Shown here one piece after another: positions 8,280-15,377 of a stretch of DNA of 15,760 nt. The translations under genes were made by a program, and so were the position numbers. Numbering within the stretch: position 1 is the first letter of the stretch; every line of letters begins with the position of its first letter. The notes under the pieces are model-generated. The model searched no databases, was not told the origin of the DNA, and saw nothing but the letters and a program-made list of their open reading frames with translations. The stretch comes from Cyanobacteria bacterium K_DeepCast_35m_m2_023 (GTDB lineage Bacteria; Cyanobacteriota; Cyanobacteriia; PCC-6307; Cyanobiaceae): assembly GCA_016882345.1 (NCBI GenBank), contig VGQR01000012.1, positions 1-15,760 on the forward strand, in the 5' to 3' direction.

Positions 8280-8732
8280 ATGTCGATCAATCTCCAATCC
8301 CTCAAGGCCAACCCCGGAGCACGGCGCCGCAAGCTGCGCAAGGGCCGCGGCATCGCCGCCGGCCAGGGCGCCAGCTGCGGTTTCGGTATGCGTGGTCAGA
8401 AATCGCGCTCGGGCCGTCCCACCCGCCCCGGGTTTGAGGGTGGTCAGATGCCTCTCTACCGCCGGGTACCGAAGCTCAAGCATTTCCCCCTGGTGAACCC
8501 CAAACAGTTCACCGTGGTCAATGTGGCCAAGCTTGCCGAGCTCAAGCCAGGCAGCACGGTCAACCTGGACTCCCTGGTCAAGGACGGGATCGTCACCAGC
8601 CCGAAGCATCCACTCAAGATCCTGGGTACTGGTGAACTCAAGGTCAAACTGACCGTGCAAGCTGCGGCCTTCACCGCCAGTGCTCGCGCCAAGATCGAAG
8701 CGGCCGGTGGCAGCTGCGAACTGAGCGACTGA
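8280..8732 (+). CDS. rplO: 50S ribosomal protein L15
   Basis: L15 (150 aa) is a late-binding 50S protein. It has the characteristic Gly/Arg-rich N-terminal arm ([47 protein letters not shown]) and the C-terminal L15 fold with [38 protein letters not shown]. The start is ATG 8280, ten bases after rpsE, with GAGG at the rpsE stop. rpmD (L30), which lies between rpsE and rplO in many bacteria, is absent; there is no room for it. An intrinsic terminator follows 32 bases after the stop. Confidence 0.98.
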   Translation: MSINLQSLKANPGARRRKLRKGRGIAAGQGASCGFGMRGQKSRSGRPTRPGFEGGQMPLYRRVPKLKHFPLVNPKQFTVVNVAKLAELKPGSTVNLDSLVKDGIVTSPKHPLKILGTGELKVKLTVQAAAFTASARAKIEAAGGSCELSD

Positions 8733-8764
8733 GCTTCCGCTTCGCCCGCCGACCTAAGGTCTTA

Positions 8765-8803
8765 GCCGTCTGCCGGTGCATTCCACCTGCAGACGGCTTT
8801 TTT
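8765..8803 (+). terminator. Intrinsic terminator after rplO
   Basis: A perfect 9-bp stem, GCCGTCTGC (8765-8773) with GCAGACGGC (8789-8797), is extended by an inner GGTG/CACC helix (8775-8778 with 8784-8787) around loop CATTC. It is followed at once by six T (8798-8803). This is a classic rho-independent terminator on the + strand. It would end, or partly attenuate, transcription of the rplC-rplO part before secY. Confidence 0.85.
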
Positions 8804-8815
8804 GCAGGCCATCGC

Positions 8816-8831
8816 CACCGCAGTCGCGGTG
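8816..8831 (+). other. Small hairpin in the secY leader
   Basis: CACCGC-AGTC-GCGGTG forms a perfect 6-bp stem with a 4-base loop, 13 bases after the terminator T tract and 56 bases before the secY start. There is no T tract, so it is not a second terminator. It may be an mRNA 5' structure of a secY transcript or chance in GC-rich DNA. No convincing promoter is visible in 8804-8887. Confidence 0.3.
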
Positions 8832-8887
8832 AACGTGCGGCTTGAACCGAGCCGCCCTCCTCTGCCCAACAACCGCCAACCCACACC

Positions 8888-10207
8888 ATGCTTGTCAGCC
8901 GGGGACGAAACCCCAGCGCCGGGGAAATCTTCAGCCAGCTCATTCAGTCCAAGGGATTGCGCGACCGCGTGCTGACCACCCTGGGACTGTTATTGCTGGT
9001 GCGCCTCGGCATCTACATCCCGATGCCCGGCATTGACCGCATCGCCTTTCAGGACTTTCTGCAACGGGGCGGCCAGCTGATCGGCTTCCTCGACATCTTC
9101 ACCGGCGGCGGCATTTCGACCCTGGGCATCTTTGCCCTGGGCATCCTGCCGTTCATCAACGCCTCGATCATCATTCAGCTGCTCACAGCTGCCCTGCCGC
9201 AACTTGAGGAGCTGCAGAAGAACGAGGGCGAAGCCGGTCGCCGCAAAATTGCCCAGCTGACCCGCTATGTGGCCCTGGGCTGGGGGGTCCTGCAGAGCAC
9301 TGTGTTTGCCCTGATCCTGCGCCAGTACGCCACCGCAGGGCTGTCTGAACCCGTGTTTGTGATTCAGACCGCCCTGGCACTGACCACGGGTTCCATGGTG
9401 GTCATGTGGATCAGTGAGGTGATCACCGAGCGCGGCATCGGTCAAGGTGCCTCCCTGGTGATCTTCGTCAACATCGTCGCCACCCTGCCCAAGGCTCTGG
9501 GGTCGACGATCGAACTCGCCCAGAGCGGCGACCGCAGCACCGTCGGCGGCATCGTTGTACTCACAGCGGTCTTCCTGATCACGATCGTCGGCATCATCTT
9601 TGTGCAGGAAGGCAACCGCCGCATTCCAATCGTGAGTGCCAAACGCCAGGTCGGCGGGGCCAACCTGTTGGCCGCACGCCAGAGCTACCTGCCCCTCAAG
9701 CTCAATGCTGGCGGTGTGATGCCAATCATCTTCGCTTCGGCCGTGGTGTTTCTGCCGCTGACGATCGCCAACATCACTGGCGCCCCCTGGCTGATCAAGG
9801 CGGCCAGTTACCTCAACCCCAACAGCAGCACGCCTTGGCTCTACGCCTTGGTGTACTTCGCGCTGATCTGCGGGTTTGGTTTCTTCTACGCCTCACTCAC
9901 GGTTAACCCGGTCGACATCGCCACCAACCTCAAACGGGGCGGCGTCGCCATCCCTGGCCTGCGGCCCGGATCAGCGACAGCCAAATACCTCGGTGCCGTG
10001 CAGAACCGACTGACCCTGCTCGGTGGCTTGTTCCTGGGCGCAGTGGCGATCATCCCCTCGGCCGTGGAAGGGGCGACCCAGGTGCGCACCTTCCAGGGCC
10101 TTGGGGCTACCTCACTGCTGATTCTGGTGGGCGTCGCCATCGACACCGCCAAACAGGTCCAGACCTATGTGATCTCGCAGCGCTACGAGGGCATGGTGCG
10201 CCAATAA
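8888..10207 (+). CDS. secY: Preprotein translocase subunit SecY
   Basis: SecY (439 aa) is the channel subunit of the SecYEG translocon, moving unfolded proteins across or into the plasma and thylakoid membranes. Ten hydrophobic segments can be placed at about residues 27-47, 68-100 (split, plug-containing), 125-147, 156-177, 186-204, 219-240, 274-296, 316-338, 368-390 and 402-420. Family motifs include FTGGGISTLGIFALGILPFINASII, SEVITERGIGQGASL and VNPVDIATNLKRGG. The cytosolic loop motif IPGLRPG contains Arg359, matching the SecA/ribosome-contacting Arg357 of E. coli. The start is ATG 8888, at the usual position of cyanobacterial SecY, without a Shine-Dalgarno. Because a terminator precedes it, secY probably begins a new transcription unit or relies on read-through. 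adk follows after a 69-base spacer. Confidence 0.98.
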   Translation: MLVSRGRNPSAGEIFSQLIQSKGLRDRVLTTLGLLLLVRLGIYIPMPGIDRIAFQDFLQRGGQLIGFLDIFTGGGISTLGIFALGILPFINASIIIQLLTAALPQLEELQKNEGEAGRRKIAQLTRYVALGWGVLQSTVFALILRQYATAGLSEPVFVIQTALALTTGSMVVMWISEVITERGIGQGASLVIFVNIVATLPKALGSTIELAQSGDRSTVGGIVVLTAVFLITIVGIIFVQEGNRRIPIVSAKRQVGGANLLAARQSYLPLKLNAGGVMPIIFASAVVFLPLTIANITGAPWLIKAASYLNPNSSTPWLYALVYFALICGFGFFYASLTVNPVDIATNLKRGGVAIPGLRPGSATAKYLGAVQNRLTLLGGLFLGAVAIIPSAVEGATQVRTFQGLGATSLLILVGVAIDTAKQVQTYVISQRYEGMVRQ

Positions 10208-10276
10208 CGGACCCGGCCCCTTCGCATTGCCCACTTCCTCATCTCCGTCTTGCCACCCCTCTCGACCCAGAACGCC

Positions 10277-10858
10277 GTGACCAAGCAACGTCTTCTCTTT
10301 GTCGGACCGCCGGGCGCGGGCAAGGGCACCCAGGCCCAGCAATTGGCGGGCCGGCGCAGCCTGCAGCACCTGTCGACCGGCGACCTGCTGCGCGCTGAAG
10401 TCGCATCGGGCACGCCGTTGGGCCAGGAGGCAGCCGCGGTGATGGCCCGCGGCGAACTGGTCAGCGACGCGCTGGTGCTGGCGATTGTGCGCAGCCGACT
10501 TGAGCAACAGGCATCCAGTCTGAGCCGGGGTGAAGACGGTCCCAGTGGTTGGTTGCTCGATGGGTTCCCCCGGAACCTCGCCCAGGCTGAAGCGCTCGAA
10601 GCTCTGCTCAATGCGCTCGACCAGCCGATCGAACTGGTGGTGCTGATGGAGCTCGACGACGCCCTGCTGATGCAGCGACTGCTCAGCCGCGGCCGAGACG
10701 ACGACAACGCCGAAGTGATCCGCCACCGGCTTGAGGTGTACCGGGAGCAGACCGCACCTCTGATCGCTTATTACCGCCAACGGGGGCTGCTGGCCACCGT
10801 CGATGCGGAGGGGCCCGTCGAAACAATCGCAGCCCGCATCGACTCCCTGCTCGACTGA
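10277..10858 (+). CDS. adk: Adenylate kinase, short form
   Basis: Adenylate kinase (193 aa from this start) converts ATP + AMP to 2 ADP in the cytoplasm. The P-loop is GPPGAGKGT at residues 10-18, followed by the AMP-binding STGDLLR segment and DGFPR at 95-99. The LID region is the short version ([11 protein letters not shown]), without the zinc-finger-like insert, as in other cyanobacterial enzymes of about 180-190 residues. The start is chosen as GTG 10277 ([10 protein letters not shown]), which gives the usual family N-terminus. An in-frame TTG at 10250 would add nine residues with no support. Neither has a good Shine-Dalgarno. The gene lies between secY and rpmJ, its common place in cyanobacteria. 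Confidence 0.95.
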   Translation: MTKQRLLFVGPPGAGKGTQAQQLAGRRSLQHLSTGDLLRAEVASGTPLGQEAAAVMARGELVSDALVLAIVRSRLEQQASSLSRGEDGPSGWLLDGFPRNLAQAEALEALLNALDQPIELVVLMELDDALLMQRLLSRGRDDDNAEVIRHRLEVYREQTAPLIAYYRQRGLLATVDAEGPVETIAARIDSLLD

Positions 10859-10888
10859 ACCGCCGGGCACCGTGGGGATTGACCCATG

Positions 10889-10897
10889 TGATATGTT
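10889..10897 (+). promoter_or_regulatory. Possible extended -10 promoter for rpmJ
   Basis: TGATATGTT reads as an extended -10 element (TG-n-TATGTT; 4 of 6 match TATAAT) in the 71-base adk-rpmJ gap, 33 bases before the rpmJ ATG. The region is notably AT-richer than its surroundings. No good -35 is found at 17 bp; TTGACC at 10879-10884 is too close. If real, transcription would start near 10904 and drive the rpmJ-rpsM-rpsK-rpoA-rplQ block. Confidence 0.35.
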
Positions 10898-10929
10898 GGC
10901 GGTTTGCAAATTCGGAGAGCACAACGCCC

Positions 10930-11043
10930 ATGAAGGTGCGTGCCTCAGTCAAGAAAATGTGCGACAAGTGCCGGGTGATCCGTCGCCACGGCCGGGTGAT
11001 GGTGATCTGCACCAACCCCAAGCACAAGCAGCGCCAGGGCTGA
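10930..11043 (+). CDS. rpmJ: 50S ribosomal protein L36
   Basis: L36 is a 37-residue zinc-ribbon protein of the 50S subunit. The translation is [20 protein letters not shown] followed by [17 protein letters not shown]. Cys11, Cys14, Cys27 and His32 are the zinc ligands of the C+ type, so it should bind one zinc ion. The length is exactly that of the family. GGAGA at 10914-10918 lies 11 bases before the ATG. The gene sits between adk and rpsM with no infA in the 71-base gap upstream, whereas some other cyanobacteria carry infA at this place. Confidence 0.97.
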   Translation: MKVRASVKKMCDKCRVIRRHGRVMVICTNPKHKQRQG

Positions 11044-11054
11044 CCTGCCTGCAC

Positions 11055-11072
11055 GCCGCCCCCTTTGGCGGC
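11055..11072 (+). other. Hairpin in the rpmJ-rpsM spacer
   Basis: GCCGCC-CCCTTT-GGCGGC is a perfect 6-bp GC stem with a 6-base loop, 12 bases after the rpmJ stop. It is followed by ACCATTTCATT rather than a T tract, so termination would be weak at best. In E. coli the S4 repressor target lies in the rpsM leader, but S4 is not encoded in this cluster and the structure does not resemble the known pseudoknot. Confidence 0.35.
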
Positions 11073-11107
11073 ACCATTTCATTCCATCCATTCGACTTCT
11101 TTCCTAC

Positions 11108-11473
11108 GTGGCACGGATCGCCGGCGTCGATATCCCTCGCGACAAGCGGGTCGAGATCGCCCTCACCTATGTGTATGGCATCGGCCTGACTCGGGCTCAG
11201 AAAATTCTCGCCAAAACAGGCGTCAATCCCGACACCCGCGTCAAGGACCTCTCTGACGCCGACGTTCAGAAACTGCGTGGTGCTGCAGAGGGTTACACCC
11301 TCGAAGGCGACCTGCGCCGCCAGGAGGGTATGGCCCTCAAGCGCCTGCAGGACATCGGTTGCGTGCGCGGTCGTCGACACCGCCTGGGTCTGCCCGTACG
11401 CGGACAACGGACCCGCACCAATGCCCGCACCCGCCGTGGCGCCCGCAAAACGGTCGCCGGCAAGAAGAAGTGA
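11108..11473 (+). CDS. rpsM: 30S ribosomal protein S13 (GTG start)
   Basis: S13 (121 aa) is a head protein of the 30S subunit that contacts P-site tRNA and forms a bridge to L5. The sequence begins [21 protein letters not shown] with the GIG turn of the helix-two-turn-helix region ([12 protein letters not shown]). It ends with the basic [22 protein letters not shown] tail that reaches tRNA. The start codon is GTG 11108; no ATG is available at this family N-terminus. The leader is pyrimidine-rich (CTTCTTTCCTAC) with no Shine-Dalgarno. Confidence 0.97.
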   Translation: MARIAGVDIPRDKRVEIALTYVYGIGLTRAQKILAKTGVNPDTRVKDLSDADVQKLRGAAEGYTLEGDLRRQEGMALKRLQDIGCVRGRRHRLGLPVRGQRTRTNARTRRGARKTVAGKKK

Positions 11474-11480
11474 TCGCCCT

Positions 11481-11500
11481 GGAAAGGCTTCCGCCTTTCC
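11481..11500 (+). other. Strong hairpin in the rpsM-rpsK spacer
   Basis: GGAAAGGC-TTCC-GCCTTTCC is a perfect 8-bp stem with a 4-base loop, beginning seven bases after the rpsM stop. The following bases (GCGTCATCC) contain no T run; TTTT occurs only at 11517-11520. It may therefore be an mRNA-stabilising or processing element rather than a terminator. The 141-base spacer that holds it is long for this cluster and otherwise pyrimidine-rich with no open gene. Confidence 0.5.
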
Positions 11501-11614
11501 GCGTCATCCTCCGGCCTTTTCCACTCTGCCGCCACCGGGCTCCTGCTTCGGACAGCGTCACCAGAGTGCTCCCCGTTCCCCCGACCACCTCCTGCCCTCA
11601 GCAGGCCCTCCACC

Positions 11615-12007
11615 ATGGCCAAACCCGCCAAGAAAACCGGCGCAAAAAAAACCAAACGCAATGTGCCCAACGGCGTGGCGCACATCCAAAGCACGTTCAA
11701 CAACACCATCGTTTCGATCACTGACACCGCCGGTGAGGTGATCAGCTGGAGCTCTGCTGGAGCCAGTGGATTCAAAGGTGCACGCAAAGGCACCCCCTTT
11801 GCCGCCCAGACCGCTGCCGAAGCTGCAGCACGTCGTGCCCTGGAGCAAGGCATGCGTCAGATCGAGGTGTTGGTTCGCGGCCCGGGTTCTGGCCGTGAAA
11901 CCGCGATCCGCGCCCTGCAAGTGGCCGGCCTGGAGATCACTTTGATCCGTGACGTGACTCCACTGCCCCACAACGGTTGCCGCCGCGCCAAGCGTCGTCG
12001 CGTCTGA
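11615..12007 (+). CDS. rpsK: 30S ribosomal protein S11
   Basis: S11 (130 aa) lies on the 30S platform near the E site and mRNA exit. Family features are the basic N-terminus ([20 protein letters not shown]), the segment [46 protein letters not shown], and the end [18 protein letters not shown]. Asn120-Gly121 corresponds to the isoaspartate-forming Asn-Gly of E. coli S11. Length is normal. The start is ATG 11615, preceded by CAGCAGGCCCTCCACC without a Shine-Dalgarno. rpsD, which follows rpsK in many bacteria, is not here. Confidence 0.98.
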   Translation: MAKPAKKTGAKKTKRNVPNGVAHIQSTFNNTIVSITDTAGEVISWSSAGASGFKGARKGTPFAAQTAAEAAARRALEQGMRQIEVLVRGPGSGRETAIRALQVAGLEITLIRDVTPLPHNGCRRAKRRRV

Positions 12008-12062
12008 TCGGCTGCCTTGATCCCGTCCTTCGGGCGCCTTCGTTCTTTCCATTCTTCTGACC

Positions 12063-13001
12063 GTGCTGCAGTACCAAATCGATCGCATCGAGCATCAGGT
12101 CGCTGCCGACCGTTCCCAGACGGGTGTCTTCCTGATCGGCCCACTCGAGCGCGGTCAGGCGACGACCCTGGGTAACGCACTGCGCCGCGTGTTGATTGGC
12201 GGCCTTGAGGGCAGTGCCATCACCGCCGTGCGCATCGCTGGCGTCAACCACGAATACGCCACGGTCCCGGGCGTGCGCGAAGACGTGCTCGACATTCTTC
12301 TCAACTGCAAGGAAGTCTCGGTCAACAGTCGCAGCCGCGACCTGGAGATCGGTCGTTTGGTTGTCAATGGACCGGCGACCGTCACCGCATCCGACCTGCA
12401 GTTTTCGTCGCAGGTGCAGGTGATCGATGGTGATCGCGCCATCGCCACCGTGGCCAAGGGCCACAGCCTTGAGATGGAAGTGCATGTCGAGCGTGGCGTC
12501 GGCTACCGGCCTGTTGATCGCCATGCCGAGGACACCAGCGCGATCGATCTGCTTCAGATCGATGCGGTCTTCAGGCCCGTCAAGCGCGTCAACTACAGCG
12601 TTGACGAAACCGCTGTGGGCGAAGGGGGCTCGGCCCGTGAACGTCTGCGCCTTGAAATCGAAACCAACGGCAGCATCACCCCTGATGACGCCATGGCGCA
12701 GTCTGCCAATCAACTGATTGCCCTGTTCCAGCCGCTGGCCACCCTGACCATGGTGGACGAGCCCGGCCTGGAGCCCGAGCCCTCGGCCGAGGCACAGATT
12801 CCGCTCGAGGAGCTGAACCTGTCGGTTCGGGCCTACAACTGTCTCAAGCGCGCCCAAGTCAACTCGGTCTCTGACCTGATGGGCTTCAGCTACGAGGATC
12901 TGCTCGAGATCAAAAACTTTGGCTCCAAGTCAGCTGATGAAGTGATCGAGGCGCTCGAACGCATCGGGATCACCCTGCCCCAGAGCCGCACCAGCGCCTG
13001 A
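12063..13001 (+). CDS. rpoA: DNA-directed RNA polymerase subunit alpha (GTG start)
   Basis: The alpha subunit (312 aa) dimerises to nucleate core RNA polymerase assembly. The N-terminal domain (about 1-230) includes [38 protein letters not shown] and GYRPVDRH. A short acidic/proline linker ([18 protein letters not shown]) precedes the C-terminal UP-element-binding domain, which has [19 protein letters not shown] and ELLEI-type [15 protein letters not shown]. Arg256 aligns with DNA-contacting Arg265 of E. coli. The start codon is GTG 12063, giving the cyanobacterial N-terminus [13 protein letters not shown]. Its 55-base leader is pyrimidine-rich with no Shine-Dalgarno. rplQ follows after 46 bases. 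Confidence 0.98.
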   Translation: MLQYQIDRIEHQVAADRSQTGVFLIGPLERGQATTLGNALRRVLIGGLEGSAITAVRIAGVNHEYATVPGVREDVLDILLNCKEVSVNSRSRDLEIGRLVVNGPATVTASDLQFSSQVQVIDGDRAIATVAKGHSLEMEVHVERGVGYRPVDRHAEDTSAIDLLQIDAVFRPVKRVNYSVDETAVGEGGSARERLRLEIETNGSITPDDAMAQSANQLIALFQPLATLTMVDEPGLEPEPSAEAQIPLEELNLSVRAYNCLKRAQVNSVSDLMGFSYEDLLEIKNFGSKSADEVIEALERIGITLPQSRTSA

Positions 13002-13047
13002 GTTTGATCGCTCAATTGCCTCTCCAGCTTCACCCGCATCTGAACCC

Positions 13048-13398
13048 ATGAGACACCAGTGCCGAGTCCCCCAGCTGGGACGCCCCGCCGACCAACGCAA
13101 AGCCATGTTGCGCGGTCTCACCACCCAGCTGATCCGCGAGGGTCAGGTGACCACCACCAAGGCCCGCGCGAAGGCCCTGCGCGACGAAGCCGAACGGATG
13201 ATCACCCTGGCCAAAGAAGGGAGCCTCGCTGCCCGCCGTCGCGCCATTGGGTATATCTACGATAAGCAGGTGGTCCACGCCCTGTTCGACAAGGCACAGG
13301 ACCGCTACGGCGACCGTAACGGCGGTTACACCCGGATCATCCGCACGGTTCCCCGCCGCGGCGACAACGCCGAAATGGCAATCATCGAGCTGGTCTGA
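13048..13398 (+). CDS. rplQ: 50S ribosomal protein L17
   Basis: L17 (116 aa) lies near the tunnel exit on the 50S surface. The family pattern is clear: [29 protein letters not shown], then [28 protein letters not shown] and the C-terminus [25 protein letters not shown]. The start is ATG 13048 with no clear Shine-Dalgarno. The stop codon TGA (13396-13398) overlaps a GAGG sequence that appears to serve truA, which lies in the same reading frame 12 bases downstream. Confidence 0.98.
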   Translation: MRHQCRVPQLGRPADQRKAMLRGLTTQLIREGQVTTTKARAKALRDEAERMITLAKEGSLAARRRAIGYIYDKQVVHALFDKAQDRYGDRNGGYTRIIRTVPRRGDNAEMAIIELV

Positions 13399-13400
13399 GG
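13397..13400 (+). promoter_or_regulatory. Shine-Dalgarno for the unusual truA start
   Basis: GAGG overlaps the rplQ stop codon and lies ten bases before the CTG at 13411. The context GAGGACAC and the ten-base spacing are identical to those before the ATG of rpsC (3141-3154). This is the main reason for placing the truA start at the CTG. Confidence 0.55.
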
Positions 13401-13410
13401 ACACAGGCCC

Positions 13411-14241
13411 CTGCGCCGGATCGCTCTCTGCCTGCAATACGACGGTGCGGCCTACAACGGTTGGCAGCGTCAGAGCAATGCGCCCAGTGTGCAACAGACC
13501 CTCGAAGAGGCCCTGCAGGAGCTCGATCCTGCAGGGCCTAGTTTGTGTGTGGCTGCTGGGCGAACAGACACGGGCGTGCACGCTGCTGCCCAGGTCGTCC
13601 ACTTTGATGCGGCCGGACCGATTCCAGCCCAGCGATGGCCCAAGGCCCTCAATGGACGACTGCCGGCCAGCATCCGGGTTCGTGCCGCGACCGAGGTGCC
13701 GGCCGATTGGCATGCCTGCTACAGCGCCCGCTATCGCCGCTACCGCTACACCCTCTACAACGGCAGGCTGCCCAATCTGTTTCTGGCCCCCTGGAGCTGG
13801 CATCGCTACCAGCAACGCGTCGACGAATCAGTGATGCGTAGCGTGCTCGAAACCATGCTGGGAGAGCACGATTTTTCGGCCTTTATGCGCGCCGGAAGCC
13901 GACGGGCCCACGGCCGCACGACCCTGCAGGAGGTCCTGATCGAACGCCAGGGCGATCTGATCAGGGTGGAACTGCAAGCGAGCGGTTTTTTGTACGGCAT
14001 GGTGCGACTGCTGATGGGGCAGCTGGTCGCAGTCGGCGAACACCAGCTGCACGGCGACGTGCTCTTGGAACGATGGCGCAGCGGCCAGCGCCACCACATC
14101 CGCCACGCCGCGCCTGCCCAGGGGCTTTGCCTGCTGCGGGTTGGCTATCCAGAACCACTGTTCTCTGAGGCCCAGTGGTACGATTGTCATCCGCGGTTTG
14201 AGCTGAACTGCCAAGATCCACCACCGTCGCCACTGCCCTGA
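13411..14241 (+). CDS. truA: tRNA pseudouridine(38-40) synthase TruA, apparent CTG start
   Basis: TruA isomerises uridine to pseudouridine at positions 38-40 of the tRNA anticodon stem-loop. The catalytic motif [18 protein letters not shown] is present with Asp53 as nucleophile (counting from CTG 13411). Other family motifs are [12 protein letters not shown] near the N-terminus, [27 protein letters not shown], and [19 protein letters not shown]. The conserved first strand IALCLQYDG begins at codon 4, so the start must lie in the 12 bases after the in-frame rplQ stop. There the only plausible codon is CTG 13411, with GAGG ten bases upstream. The first standard codon, GTG 13489, would remove 26 residues including the YDG...GWQ motif. 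Read-through of the rplQ stop or a sequence error are alternatives. The product is about 276 aa, normal for the family. Confidence 0.93.
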   Translation: MRRIALCLQYDGAAYNGWQRQSNAPSVQQTLEEALQELDPAGPSLCVAAGRTDTGVHAAAQVVHFDAAGPIPAQRWPKALNGRLPASIRVRAATEVPADWHACYSARYRRYRYTLYNGRLPNLFLAPWSWHRYQQRVDESVMRSVLETMLGEHDFSAFMRAGSRRAHGRTTLQEVLIERQGDLIRVELQASGFLYGMVRLLMGQLVAVGEHQLHGDVLLERWRSGQRHHIRHAAPAQGLCLLRVGYPEPLFSEAQWYDCHPRFELNCQDPPPSPLP

Positions 14242-14253
14242 CGGCAGGGCGAC
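14226..14253 (+). other. Hairpin across the truA stop codon
   Basis: GTCGCC-A-CTGCC (14226-14237) pairs with GGCAG-GGCGAC (14243-14253) around loop CTGAC: 11 bp with a single bulged A. It spans the truA stop (14239-14241). It is followed by AGTGGTCATCC, so there is no T tract. It could end the secY-truA transcript inefficiently or protect its 3' end after processing. Confidence 0.45.
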
Positions 14254-14331
14254 AGTGGTCATCCAGTCAGCAAGCTCGTCCGCCTCAGCACAGCCTCCCG
14301 AGGCGCCCCCAGACGCTCTGCTCAGACCAGA

Positions 14332-14347
14332 TTCACCATTTGGTGAA
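14332..14347. promoter_or_regulatory. Perfect 16-bp dyad upstream of rplM
   Basis: TTCACCA-TT-TGGTGAA is a perfect inverted repeat with 7-bp arms and a 2-bp centre, in the longest spacer of the window (14242-14479). The form suits a homodimeric DNA-binding protein better than an RNA hairpin, since the loop would be very short. It lies 132 bases before the rplM ATG. A weak TAnnnT-type -10 candidate (TAAGGT, 14384-14389) lies 36 bases downstream. No regulator can be named. Confidence 0.4.
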
Positions 14348-14479
14348 CACCAGTCGTGCAGGACCCCTGGGCAGGCCGCAAGGTAAGGTCACTAAACCCC
14401 GATGCGCCATTGGTTCAGGCCAGCAGCGCAATGTCCCCGATCCACGGCCCGGCCGTCTCCGGAAGCACATCCCGGCGTC

Positions 14480-14932
14480 ATGAACAAGACCCCCCAACCG
14501 TCCACCGACACCCTGGAACGCCAGTGGTACGTGGTGGATGCCGAGAACCAAACCCTTGGCCGACTGGCCAGCGAGGTGGCTTCGGTGCTGCGCGGCAAGA
14601 ACAAGCCCTGCTACACCCCCCATCTCGACACCGGTGACTTCGTCATCGTGATCAACGCCGACAAGGTGCAGATCAGTGGTAATAAGGCCACCCAAAAGCT
14701 GTATCGCCGTCACTCGGGTCGCCCCGGTGGCATGAAAACAGAGACTTTTGCTCACCTGCAAGCCCGTCTGCCCGAGCGGATTGTCGAAAAGGCGATCAAA
14801 GGCATGCTGCCCCACAACGCCCTGGGTCGACAGCTGTTCCGCAAGCTGAAGGTGTACCGCGGCCCTGAGCACCCCCACGGTGCTCAACAGCCCTCCGCTC
14901 TCGCCCTCAATCCCTCCGCCGCCGCACAATGA
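14480..14932 (+). CDS. rplM: 50S ribosomal protein L13
   Basis: L13 (150 aa) is an early-assembly 50S protein. Family features are [64 protein letters not shown], and [35 protein letters not shown]. The tail [16 protein letters not shown] is low in complexity. The start is ATG 14480 ([17 protein letters not shown]), the N-terminus usual in picocyanobacteria. The frame is open to an ATG at 14402, but those 26 residues do not look like L13. There is no clear Shine-Dalgarno. The stop overlaps the rpsI start as ATGA. In E. coli, L13 is reported to repress its own rplM-rpsI mRNA. Confidence 0.97.
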   Translation: MNKTPQPSTDTLERQWYVVDAENQTLGRLASEVASVLRGKNKPCYTPHLDTGDFVIVINADKVQISGNKATQKLYRRHSGRPGGMKTETFAHLQARLPERIVEKAIKGMLPHNALGRQLFRKLKVYRGPEHPHGAQQPSALALNPSAAAQ

Positions 14933-15330
14933 GCTACAACTCCGTCGTCTACTGGGGCACCGGTCGCCGCAAGACAGCCGTGGCCCGTGTGCGGTTGGTT
15001 CCCGGCAATGGCAAGGTCACGATCAATGGCCGCCCCGGTGACAACTACCTGAACTACAACCCGGTTTATTTGGCCGCCGTCAAGGCTCCCCTTCATACCC
15101 TTGGGCTGGCCATCGAGTATGACCTTCTGGTCAATGTTCAAGGTGGTGGTCTCACCGGCCAGGCCGATGCGATCAAACAAGGGGCTGCTCGCGCCCTCTG
15201 CGAACTCTCACCCGACAACCGCAAACCGCTCAAGACCGAAGGTCACCTGAGCCGAGACCCCCGGGCCAAAGAACGCCGGAAGTACGGCCTCAAAAAAGCC
15301 CGCAAAGCTCCTCAGTTCTCCAAGCGCTGA
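14929..15330 (+). CDS. rpsI: 30S ribosomal protein S9
   Basis: S9 (133 aa) lies in the 30S head; its C-terminal tail touches the anticodon stem-loop of P-site tRNA. The sequence shows [29 protein letters not shown], then the [21 protein letters not shown] segment and the signature [28 protein letters not shown]. The C-terminal Ser-Lys-Arg is the tRNA-contacting end. It starts with the ATG of an ATGA overlap with rplM, so its translation is probably coupled. The usual rplM-rpsI pairing is preserved. Confidence 0.98.
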   Translation: MSYNSVVYWGTGRRKTAVARVRLVPGNGKVTINGRPGDNYLNYNPVYLAAVKAPLHTLGLAIEYDLLVNVQGGGLTGQADAIKQGAARALCELSPDNRKPLKTEGHLSRDPRAKERRKYGLKKARKAPQFSKR

Positions 15331-15377
15331 TCGGCCTCCTGCCGTCACCACCGTCATACGCGCAGTCCTTACCCGCC

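Noticed and set aside
10250..10276. A TTG start for adk nine codons upstream.
   Set aside because: It has no SD and adds a non-conserved segment. GTG 10277 sits right before the conserved [14 protein letters not shown] strand and P-loop.
10879..10897. TTGACC followed by TATGTT as a complete -35/-10 promoter for rpmJ.
   Set aside because: The spacing is only seven bases, far below the usual 16-18. Only the extended -10 part is kept as a tentative feature.
11937..12857. A 306-codon open frame on the minus strand opposite rpoA.
   Set aside because: It is the antisense shadow of rpoA, which is certain. The translation looks like mirrored codon bias, with no motif and no RBS context.
13030..13815. 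A 261-codon minus-strand open frame opposite rplQ and truA.
   Set aside because: It overlaps two clear genes end to end and has no family features.
13489..14241. GTG 13489 as the truA start.
   Set aside because: It would remove the first beta-strand and the YDG...GWQ motif, which are clearly encoded just upstream in the same frame.
14402..14479. An upstream ATG that would extend L13 by 26 residues.
   Set aside because: The added sequence is Arg/Pro-rich and unlike any L13. The family starts at MNKT (14480).
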